Positions 56,921 through 64,000 of a stretch of 64,000 bases of DNA are shown here, in pieces. The notes under the pieces were generated by a model, which was not told the origin of the DNA, did no database searches, and worked only from the letters and a program-made list of their open reading frames with translations. Source of the DNA: Shewanella vesiculosa. Its GTDB lineage: Bacteria > Pseudomonadota > Gammaproteobacteria > Enterobacterales > Shewanellaceae. The DNA is taken from contig NZ_CP073588.1 of NCBI RefSeq assembly GCF_021560015.1, positions 2,852,001 through 2,916,000 of the forward strand, given 5' to 3'. Position numbers and translations under genes: made by a program. The first letter of the stretch is position 1. Every line of letters starts with the position of its first letter.

Positions 56921-57058
56921 ACAGACGCCTCCGCAGTTTGCGAAAGACAACAAAATAAGATGTGATTTACTAACATGATATACGCTCCGAACACACTACG
57001 TTCGAAGAGCCTGGTGCTAAGATAACGCACCCTTATAGAAGGGAAACAGCAATCATCA

Positions 57059-57224
57059 CCAGAAGCTCTCCACCAAAAAAATAGGTGACAATCGTTAGGA
57101 TTCAGCCTAAACGACCGATATCAATGTTTGCCAAACAAACTGATACCTCGGCGCTAATCTCCATCATAAGTGGTCATTGGACTGGCATCCTCTCACTTAC
57201 TACCTAGTTAACGCTCCTCTTCTG
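57059..57224 (-). ncRNA. Lysine riboswitch (L box)
   Basis: On the minus strand the leader has the L-box order: P1 arm cagaag (57224-57219), agaggagcg, agtaag, a stem around gccagtcc, gcgccgaggtatcagtttg paired with caaacattgatat, ggctgaatcc, gattgtcacc and closing arm cttctgg (57065-57059). It stands 140 bases ahead of lysC, the classic target. The downstream 110 bases hold hairpins that may be the switch, but I cannot pick out a canonical terminator. Confidence 0.82.
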
Positions 57225-57246
57225 TTCCTCCCTAAGGAGGGAGTTG

Positions 57247-57276
57247 AAAATAGCAACAAATACCCTATCAAGTCAA
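57247..57276 (-). promoter_or_regulatory. Promoter of the lysine riboswitch-lysC transcript
   Basis: On the minus strand, -35 TTGACT (57276-57271), 18-bp spacer and -10 TATTTT (57252-57247) put the start near 57240. Confidence 0.55.
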
Positions 57277-57498
57277 TCAGCAAAAACAGTTAAAAACACA
57301 GTTCTGCTAAAAATCGTGAATATTCGATAATTCAGGCACAGCAATTGCGGTTATATGATTGTTCTAGATTACGAAATAAAAGCCAATATCAAGCTAAAAA
57401 AACATCATGCACGCAAAATGTCGAGACAATTATAACTGCATTGTATCTTTTTATGGTGCAATGTGTTGTTTAACCGTTTAATTGCTTGAATAAACTTA

Positions 57499-57945
57499 TC
57501 ACTCATCACGGATATGACCGCACTCTGGCAGTTCATACACCAAACGCAGTCGGTGATTAAACGCCCCCATAGCCACTTCCGGTTTAATGGTATCAAGACA
57601 TGCAATCAAGGATATTAAACCTCTATTAACGTAATAAATGGCATATTGATTAAACTCGCGACCAAGCTCAACAGCCTGTTCTTTATCAATAAAAATAGCC
57701 CAACTCTTTTCCATATGCGACAAATCAGGTGCTGCACCGACTAGTGCGCGATAGGGGCGATTATATTGTTGGATTTTAGATTGAAGCTGGCGATCAAGTA
57801 AGCGATTTTGACTCGGAGAGAGCCTAGTGCCGAGGGGGTTATGAGCAGTAACAATTGCAAATGGGAAATCATCAGAAAGACGCTGAGTGAACAAAAAATG
57901 AGTTGTTTGATAGTCATCCCACAATGAATCTATAACATTTTTCAT
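57499..57945 (-). CDS. DUF3293 family protein
   Basis: This 148-residue soluble protein matches DUF3293 by NPLGTRLSPSQNRLLDRQL and GAAPDLSHMEKSWAIFI, followed by YAIYYVNRGLISLI. The function is unknown and I see no catalytic motif. Single gene, 230 bases upstream of the lysC leader on the same strand. Its start is well defined (ATG followed by KNVIDSLW). Confidence 0.75.
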   Translation of the reverse strand: MKNVIDSLWDDYQTTHFLFTQRLSDDFPFAIVTAHNPLGTRLSPSQNRLLDRQLQSKIQQYNRPYRALVGAAPDLSHMEKSWAIFIDKEQAVELGREFNQYAIYYVNRGLISLIACLDTIKPEVAMGAFNHRLRLVYELPECGHIRDE

Positions 57946-58622
57946 AGTAAATTTTCGTCAATTAAGCCAAAAATAGTCTATCAGATAGCTTAAATATCTA
58001 AAAGGTTTGAGATCTAGATCACAAGAATAATATTTAAAAATCATTAACTATTATAATGTTATCAACATTAATCTTTTATGTACTTCATTGGTATATTAAT
58101 TTTTTAACATTTAATTTGTTAACAAATACCTAAAACGAGTACAATACCCTCTACTCATTAATAAATCACTTTAGCGAAGTTGGCTACATACACCTCAAAA
58201 GCTCAGCAAATATTGTTGAGAGTGTGATGATTTATTGATGTAAAGTTTACAGTCGTACTAAATTTGTTCTACATTTGATAAAACATTCATACGATTAAAT
58301 AAGTTTGCGATAGAAGGAACTATCTTTCTAAATGGCATTCATAGTAAGTAAGCTTAGTTACAACAAATTTACACCACTTTTTACATCATCATGCTTTAAG
58401 TGCAAACGCACATCATAGTGTCATGATAATAAATAGACGTAAGCAGACTCAGTAACCAGCATTAACCGTTACGTAATAGAGTTTATAGAGAGTGTTTAAT
58501 TCAGGGTAGACATAGATAAACACCAAAGAAATATCGGAATATTAGTGCATTAGCCCAAGCGCTTTTGCAACCTATTAGCACAAAGTGGCTAGAATCGAAT
58601 TTTATAAAATCAGGTAAATATC
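57946..58622. other. Long intergenic region and leader of arcA
   Basis: This 677-base, AT-rich stretch has no convincing gene. It should hold promoters for arcA and the divergent DUF3293 gene. One ArcA-box-like site is present at 58105-58119. The size suggests a long 5' UTR or several promoters for arcA. Confidence 0.5.
58105..58119 (-). promoter_or_regulatory. ArcA-box-like site upstream of arcA
   Basis: On the minus strand acaaattaaatgtta matches the ArcA box consensus gttaattaaatgtta at 12 of 15 positions. It lies about 500 bases from the arcA start and about 160 from the divergent gene. Autoregulation is inferred; AT-rich sequence raises the chance of a random match. Confidence 0.4.
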
Positions 58623-59339
58623 ATGCAAAATCCGCACATTTTAATTGTTGAAGATGAAGCTGTAACTCGTAATACATTGCGCAGTATTTTTGAAGCTGAA
58701 GGTTACGTTGTTACCGAAGCCAATGACGGTGCAGAAATGCATAAAGCGATGCAAGACAATAAGATAAATCTTGTTGTTATGGATATTAATTTACCTGGTA
58801 AAAATGGCTTGTTATTAGCACGTGAATTACGTGAAATTAATAACATCGGCCTTATTTTCTTAACGGGTCGTGACAACGAAGTTGATAAAATTCTTGGACT
58901 TGAAATTGGTGCAGATGACTACATCACTAAACCATTCAATCCTCGTGAATTAACCATCCGTGCTCGCAACTTGTTAACCCGCGTAAATAACGCTGCAGCA
59001 GAAACCGAAGAAAAAGGTTCTGTTGAGTTTTATCGCTTTAATGGCTGGAGCTTAGAAATCAACAGCCGTTCTTTGGTTAACCCACAAGGTGAAGCTTACA
59101 AGTTACCACGCAGTGAATTCCGTGCAATGCTTCACTTTGTTGAAAATCCAGGTAAGATTTTAACCCGTGCTGACTTATTGTTAAAAATGACTGGCCGTGA
59201 ATTAAAGCCACATGACCGCACTGTTGACGTGACAATCCGTCGTATCCGTAAGCATTTTGAAAGCTTACCTGATACGCCAGAAATCATCGCAACAATCCAC
59301 GGTGAAGGCTATCGTTTTTGTGGTGACTTAGAAGCGTAA
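58623..59339 (+). CDS. arcA: Aerobic respiration control response regulator ArcA
   Basis: This 238-residue OmpR-type regulator has a receiver with acidic pocket E11/D12, phospho-acceptor D54 ([12 protein letters not shown]), switch Thr (LTGRD) and Lys ([11 protein letters not shown]). The winged-helix output domain covers about 135-235 ([37 protein letters not shown]). The sequence is nearly that of E. coli ArcA. It controls aerobic/anaerobic gene expression; in Shewanella the partner is a split ArcS-HptA system, not seen here. Strong terminator follows. Confidence 0.97.
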   Translation: MQNPHILIVEDEAVTRNTLRSIFEAEGYVVTEANDGAEMHKAMQDNKINLVVMDINLPGKNGLLLARELREINNIGLIFLTGRDNEVDKILGLEIGADDYITKPFNPRELTIRARNLLTRVNNAAAETEEKGSVEFYRFNGWSLEINSRSLVNPQGEAYKLPRSEFRAMLHFVENPGKILTRADLLLKMTGRELKPHDRTVDVTIRRIRKHFESLPDTPEIIATIHGEGYRFCGDLEA

Positions 59340-59360
59340 TATTGTTAAGTTTACACAATA

Positions 59361-59391
59361 AAAAAACCAGGTTAATCACCTGGTTTTTTTA
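59361..59391 (+). terminator. arcA terminator
   Basis: Stem aaaaaaccaggt/acctggtttttt with loop taatc is followed by T, 21 bases past the stop. Confidence 0.92.
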
Positions 59392-59432
59392 TGTTTATTT
59401 TTTAGCAAATGAAATAATAGTCAGCGAAACGA

Positions 59433-61736
59433 TTATTTCAACTGTTGATCTAAAAACGCTGCTAATGTTTTATATAAATGATTTCGGACTTTCTCGCCGC
59501 GCATAGAGTGCTTAGACCCAGGGTAATCCATCATTTGGAACAATTTACCTTCATCCTGTAATGCTTTATAGACTCGGGTACTATTTTCAAACAAGACGTT
59601 GTCATCTGCCATGCCGTGATACATCAATAAACCCGACTGATAGTTTTTCACATAAGGTAGAATACTACTGGCATCGTAACCGTGTTGGTTAGTTTCAGGG
59701 TTGCCCATATAACGCTCGGTATAATGAGTGTCATACAAACGCCAATCAGTTACTGGCGCACCCGATATCGCCGCTTTAAAATAACCTGGTGCCTTAAACT
59801 GACTCATTAACGCCATGTAACCACCGTAGCTGTGACCATAAATAGCCACATTGTCCCCATCAATAAAGGGTAAGCTACGCAGATAATCAACACCTACCTT
59901 TTGATCGTTCACTTCGGCATCACCCATGTTTTGATAAATCACATGTTCAAATTGAGTACCTCGGTGCGCCGAACCACGGTTATCTAATTGAAATACTGCA
60001 TAACCTTGCTGCAGTAAATATTGAGTAAAATAATCGGCTTCGCTCCAACTGTTGACCACTAACTGAGCATGCGGTCCACCATATACGCGCACCACAACCG
60101 GATACTGTTTAGCGGCATCAAAAGGCACTGGTTTAAACAATCGATACTCGAGTGCTTGACCATCTTCAGCACTTAGTTGACCAAACTCAGGCATTTGCCA
60201 TAATCCGGCATAATCATAAAGCGGATGATTTTTATCAATCTCATTTTGCTCAACCCAAGCGAGTTGTTTGCCGCTATCGTTGTGTAAACTAATTTGTGGT
60301 GGTTGCTGCAAGCTACTAAAGTAATCTAAATAAACGGGTTTTTTATCTGCAAAAACCGCCTCATGCATACCCGATGCTTGGCTAATTCGCTCAATTGAAT
60401 CCATGCCTTTATTAAGATTAACGCGGTATAAGTGACGCTCAACCACACTGTCTTTACGACCAGAAAAATACACCCACCCAGTAGCTTCATCAACAAATTC
60501 AAGTGCATCTACAGCCCAATCACCTTGGGTTAATTGTTTAAGCTGCTTACCGTGCAAGTCAAATAAGTACAGATGATTAAAACCATCACGTTCAGACCCC
60601 CAAATAAAGGCAGCTTGTTGCTTTAGAAAGTGCAGATCATTGTTTAAGTTAATCCACGCTTTACTGCGCTCTTCAATCACGGTTTCAGCTTGTTTCGGTG
60701 TACTTATCGAAGCAATGCGAAGATCGAGCGTTTGTTGATCGCGACTTTGCCATTGAAATGACACATGTTGGCTATCTGGCAACCAATCGACACGAGGTAA
60801 ATACATGTCTTTTTGTTTGCCTAAATCGATCCAGTTAATACTACGATCTTTTAAGGTCACGACGCCAAGTGCTATCTCAACATTGGCTTTACCTGCATAA
60901 GGATAACGCTGTTCAGTTAATTTAATCCCTTCGGCATATATTTCATTACGAGTGACTAACTCGACACCTGATTCATCAATGCGAGTAAAAGCAATCGCCG
61001 ACTCGTCTGGCGCCCACCAATAACCAGTCATGCGATCCATTTCTTCCTGGGCGACAAACTCTGCCATGGCATTTTTTATCGGCCCTTTGCCGTCGGTGGT
61101 TAAAGCGATCACTTTTTGCGTCTGCAACGACAACACATATAAATTTTGATCGCGCACAAACGACACAAAGTGACCTTTTGGAGATAAACGAGCATCGGTA
61201 GCAAAGCCTTCTCCGGTAGCTAATTCAGCGACTTTATTATTGGCAACATGATATAAATACAACTTACCTGCGGCAGGAATTAAAATACTTGCACTGTCTT
61301 GCGACCAAAAATACTCCATGATCCCTTGACCATAAATACGTTGACGCTCACGGCGGGCTTTTTCCTCATCAGACAGTTCTCCCCCTTCTAATTGATCTGC
61401 ATTAATCAAGATGCTGCGTTTGCCGCTAGCAATATCCATTTGCCACAAATCATAAAAATGCTGATTCTCTGCTCGGCTCGATAAATAGGTAACTCGCTTG
61501 CCGTCTGGGGATAGCGCTAATCCACGAGGGCTTGAACCCGCCAATGCGGGAGAGGCATGAATACGCTCAATAGTGAGTGGCGTAGTGTTACCTTGTATCG
61601 CCGTCAATTTTGCGGTGGTCGATGAGTTCATGATGCTGCCTTTAGCGGTTGCTGTTGCGGAAAAAACCGCGCTGGTAAAAAGGAATGGTACGGCAGACAC
61701 TGCCGCTAAAGCATGATGCTTCCATGTTATTGTCAT
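59433..61736 (-). CDS. Dipeptidyl peptidase IV (S9B)
   Basis: This 767-residue exported serine peptidase releases X-Pro or X-Ala dipeptides. A signal peptide is at the N-terminus (about 1-30). The beta-propeller covers about 65-500, with the double-Glu-type motif in AMAEFVAQEEMDRMTGYWWA. The hydrolase domain covers about 510-767: nucleophile S636 in YGHSYGGYMALM, Asp in GMADDNVLFENS, His in PGSKHSMRG. Length fits bacterial DPP-IV. Single gene, convergent with arcA. Confidence 0.92.
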   Translation of the reverse strand: MTITWKHHALAAVSAVPFLFTSAVFSATATAKGSIMNSSTTAKLTAIQGNTTPLTIERIHASPALAGSSPRGLALSPDGKRVTYLSSRAENQHFYDLWQMDIASGKRSILINADQLEGGELSDEEKARRERQRIYGQGIMEYFWSQDSASILIPAAGKLYLYHVANNKVAELATGEGFATDARLSPKGHFVSFVRDQNLYVLSLQTQKVIALTTDGKGPIKNAMAEFVAQEEMDRMTGYWWAPDESAIAFTRIDESGVELVTRNEIYAEGIKLTEQRYPYAGKANVEIALGVVTLKDRSINWIDLGKQKDMYLPRVDWLPDSQHVSFQWQSRDQQTLDLRIASISTPKQAETVIEERSKAWINLNNDLHFLKQQAAFIWGSERDGFNHLYLFDLHGKQLKQLTQGDWAVDALEFVDEATGWVYFSGRKDSVVERHLYRVNLNKGMDSIERISQASGMHEAVFADKKPVYLDYFSSLQQPPQISLHNDSGKQLAWVEQNEIDKNHPLYDYAGLWQMPEFGQLSAEDGQALEYRLFKPVPFDAAKQYPVVVRVYGGPHAQLVVNSWSEADYFTQYLLQQGYAVFQLDNRGSAHRGTQFEHVIYQNMGDAEVNDQKVGVDYLRSLPFIDGDNVAIYGHSYGGYMALMSQFKAPGYFKAAISGAPVTDWRLYDTHYTERYMGNPETNQHGYDASSILPYVKNYQSGLLMYHGMADDNVLFENSTRVYKALQDEGKLFQMMDYPGSKHSMRGEKVRNHLYKTLAAFLDQQLK

Positions 61737-61910
61737 TATTATTAATCCTTGGGCAATTCAATCCGCCCACATTCTGCCTTAATTTACAGCAAAACCAAAA
61801 CCCCAGATAACAATCGCTGAAATTAGCGTCATTGTGGGGTATGATTTGCATATAACTGATAAGAATGAATTACCTCGACCTTAACTTCGCAAAATCTCAT
61901 AGGAAAAATC

Positions 61911-62903
61911 ATGCAGACTTTGGCACAAACCCTTAGCGCACAAGCCGTAAATACGTCTTTAGCACAATTACTGTTAACCTTAGCTGACACTTCAAAAGCC
62001 ATTAGTGTTGCTGTTCGTCACGGTGCATTAGCCGGTGTTTTAGGCGCGACAGAACAAGAAAATATTCAAGGCGAAACTCAGAAAAAACTCGATGTCATCA
62101 CTAATGACATGCTTAAAGATGCGCTAAAAACCGACGGTCACGTTCGTGGTTTAGCCTCTGAAGAAGAAGATTATGTGGTTGAAGTGAGTGCTAATGGAGA
62201 ATATTTGGTGTGTTTTGATCCACTCGATGGCTCATCAAATATTGATATAAACTCATTGGTCGGGACCATTTTCTCTGTATTACCCGCACCAGACGGAGCC
62301 TTAAACGAGCAAAGTTTTTTACAGGCTGGTCGCAAGCAAGTGGCAGCCGGTTATGTATTATATGGACCATCAACCATGATGGCACTAACGACGGGTAATG
62401 GTACGCAATTTTATACTTTAGCTCCCGACAGCCAAGAGTTTTTACTGACCGACGATAACGTTCAAATCACCCCAGACACTGCGGAGTTTGCCATTAATAT
62501 GTCAAACCAACGTTTTTGGGAAGCCCCAATGCAAACCTATATAGCCGACTTATTACTCGGTTCAATTGGTCCACGCGAGCAATCATTTAACATGCGTTGG
62601 ATTGCCGCCATGGTAGGTGATGTGCATCGCGTATTATGCCGTGGTGGTATTTTTACTTACCCAACAGACAATAAAAACCCTGAAAAACCTTTTAAGTTAC
62701 GCTTAATGTACGAGGCGAACCCAATGGCATTGCTCGTTGAGCAAGCGGGCGGCAAAGCTTCAACCGGCTACGAAACCATATTGGATATTGAGCCAACAGC
62801 CATTCATCAGCGTGTAGCGGTGATCTTAGGTAGCGCCAACGAAGTCGATACTTGCTTAAGCTACCACGGTATTGATTACAGTGAAGAGCCATCAATCGAC
62901 TAA
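61911..62903 (+). CDS. fbp: Fructose-1,6-bisphosphatase class I
   Basis: This gluconeogenic enzyme is 330 residues. Metal site residues are in [12 protein letters not shown] and the block [21 protein letters not shown]. The substrate and AMP-type features include [25 protein letters not shown] and [20 protein letters not shown]. It matches Shewanella/Vibrio Fbp in length. ATG with aggaaaa upstream. Single gene with a strong terminator. Confidence 0.96.
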   Translation: MQTLAQTLSAQAVNTSLAQLLLTLADTSKAISVAVRHGALAGVLGATEQENIQGETQKKLDVITNDMLKDALKTDGHVRGLASEEEDYVVEVSANGEYLVCFDPLDGSSNIDINSLVGTIFSVLPAPDGALNEQSFLQAGRKQVAAGYVLYGPSTMMALTTGNGTQFYTLAPDSQEFLLTDDNVQITPDTAEFAINMSNQRFWEAPMQTYIADLLLGSIGPREQSFNMRWIAAMVGDVHRVLCRGGIFTYPTDNKNPEKPFKLRLMYEANPMALLVEQAGGKASTGYETILDIEPTAIHQRVAVILGSANEVDTCLSYHGIDYSEEPSID

Positions 62904-62914
62904 ATTGAGCCATT

Positions 62915-62940
62915 AAAAAACCGCCTTTGGGCGGTTTTTT
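62915..62940 (+). terminator. fbp terminator
   Basis: Stem aaaaaaccgcc/ggcggtttttt with a 4-base loop, 12 bases past the stop. Confidence 0.93.
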
Positions 62941-63121
62941 AGTCTGGGCGCTAAGTAAACAAAGTCCATCAGCATCAATCTTCTGAGTCTGAGTATTAGA
63001 TACTTACCATCGATAAAACCTTAAGTTCACCCCCTAAGTACGGAGAGAAAGAAGCATTTCTTTACAATAACTTAAATAACCTCTAAGTTAATTTATTCAA
63101 TATTGATAATGGACTATAGCG

Positions 63122-64000
63122 ATGCAGCAAGTCAGCTCATCGAATAAAAAGACATATATTGCAGCTATTGTAGTATTACTGCTTATCAGCCTAGGATGTT
63201 ATGTCTATCTCACGTTAACTAAACCAGCATATTTACAAAATGGTACGGTTTTAGTGCTCCCGGTAAACCTCACATCAGACAAGATTGAACCACAATGGAA
63301 TCGCTATGCTGCGATGGATATGCTTATCCATCAACTCAATCTAGGGGTTAATTACCCCTTGCTGCAAACTGAGGATATTATCAATATCATCTCGCTTATC
63401 TCTAGAAAGCACTCAGATAAAGCGGCCGATATTCAGCAAATTATGGCGATTTCTGGCGCAGTCTTGGTGATTGAATCAAGTATTAAAGGCACTAATAATC
63501 AATACCAATTAGCCTTTACATTACACCAACAACACAGTAGTGAAAGTGATGTCGTTAATGTAGCGAGCATAGAGCAAGCATTGCTCACTGCAGCCGAGTT
63601 TATTAATCAACAGGTCCATCCACAGCACAGTAAAATCACAGAGCAATTCGATTCACGTTTTAGCCCGCCACAACTAATTCACGCAATAGCTCTGATGCAA
63701 GGTGGTGATAGCGTCGCAGCAGAGGAGCAATTATCTGCGCTGATAGATACTGCGCCCGATAACTTAGTCGCTCAGCGCCTACTTGCCATGATTCAATTAC
63801 AGCGACATCAATATCAACGACTGAATAGCACATTGACTGCCGCAATCATTGAAGCTTCTCGCCAAAAAGATGAACGAGAGCTGGCCAGGTTCAGATTACT
63901 CTTAGCCCAAAGTTACACTGAAACCAATAAGATAGAACACGCACTAAGCGTGCTTAGTATCGCCAAAACTAATGCTGCAAAAGTGCAAGACTGGCTAACG
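63122..64000 (+). CDS. Membrane-anchored TPR-like protein, 3' end outside window
   Basis: The frame is open for 293 codons from ATG at 63122 to the edge. It has a short basic N-terminus and one membrane helix (about 12-31, YIAAIVVLLLISLGCYVYL). A periplasmic part follows with a strand-rich domain (LQNGTVLVLPVNL, SGAVLVIESSIKG). From about 180 onwards there are paired helices with TPR spacing (AEEQLSALIDTAPDNLVAQR, ALSVLSIAKTNAAKVQ). The layout resembles the periplasmic half of CadC/ToxR-like regulators with TPRs, but no DNA-binding domain is present in front. Function unknown. Confidence 0.6.
   Translation, partial: MQQVSSSNKKTYIAAIVVLLLISLGCYVYLTLTKPAYLQNGTVLVLPVNLTSDKIEPQWNRYAAMDMLIHQLNLGVNYPLLQTEDIINIISLISRKHSDKAADIQQIMAISGAVLVIESSIKGTNNQYQLAFTLHQQHSSESDVVNVASIEQALLTAAEFINQQVHPQHSKITEQFDSRFSPPQLIHAIALMQGGDSVAAEEQLSALIDTAPDNLVAQRLLAMIQLQRHQYQRLNSTLTAAIIEASRQKDERELARFRLLLAQSYTETNKIEHALSVLSIAKTNAAKVQDWLT

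Noticed and set aside
1..64000. Prophage, genomic island or defence system
   Set aside because: All genes are core metabolic or housekeeping types with ordered neighbours; no integrase, transposase, restriction or toxin-antitoxin genes were seen.

Overview
The window is an ordinary chromosomal segment of a gammaproteobacterium that looks like a marine Shewanella of moderate-to-low GC. This rests on recognised gene content and order, not on a database search: sprT-endA-rsmE-gshB in the enteric/Shewanella order; arcA; a single-chain AccA-AccD-AccC-like carboxylase beside a LysR gene, a diguanylate cyclase and a second EF-G gene; a short PutA; and S46 and S9 dipeptidyl peptidases. I see no prophage, transposase, integrase, CRISPR array, rRNA or tRNA.

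Layout. 1-6.4 kb: chrA-like chromate transporter (cut by the left edge), rlmC with an overlapping MarR/OhrR-type gene, a YjfB-like small protein, a SpoIIAA-like protein, then an MdtD-like exporter and a Gdt1/MneA-type cation exporter behind a yybP-ykoY (Mn2+) riboswitch. 6.6-13.9 kb: tyrP-like permease, S46 peptidase, RluF-like pseudouridine synthase, DUF998 protein, a MetJ-controlled NhaC-family transporter (metT-like) and a small Cys-rich protein followed by a 14-bp tandem repeat. 14-25 kb: putA, ygiM-like, pit with its DUF47 partner, ygiF (CYTH-CHAD), a frameshifted YgjV-like gene, a menI-like thioesterase, a CsgD-like regulator and yjdF. 25-33.6 kb: serA, ygfZ, an ABC ATPase-permease-lipoprotein (AttH-like) cassette, a 51-residue small protein and a LysR gene. 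33.7-43.4 kb: EF-G 2, a periplasmic-sensor diguanylate cyclase, the 1517-residue carboxylase and its divergent LysR gene. 43.7-54.3 kb: a Pcp-like protein lacking the catalytic Cys, sprT, endA, rsmE (frameshifted), gshB, alkaline phosphatase, rsmC, a DUF342/FapA protein, a DUF4144 protein and an M50 protease. 54.4-64 kb: an M14-type amidohydrolase with lysC behind a lysine riboswitch, a DUF3293 protein, arcA, DPP-IV, fbp and the start of a membrane-anchored TPR-like protein that leaves the window.

Metabolic themes are amino-acid uptake and turnover (tyrP, metT, putA, lysC, serA, peptidases), phosphate handling (pit, DUF47 protein, alkaline phosphatase, ygiF), Mn2+ homeostasis and respiration control (arcA).

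The most notable observation is a set of reading-frame lesions. Three genes (mdtD-like, YgjV-like, rsmE) each carry one extra base in an A/T homopolymer. chrA carries two compensating shifts that destroy a conserved motif. These are either assembly errors or real slippage/decay. Other points are the MetJ boxes over the metT promoter, two metabolite riboswitches, an 8-copy 14-bp repeat, the Cys-to-Ser Pcp homologue, and an unlisted small protein with its own ribosome-binding site and terminator. I did not find a clearly new multi-gene system.
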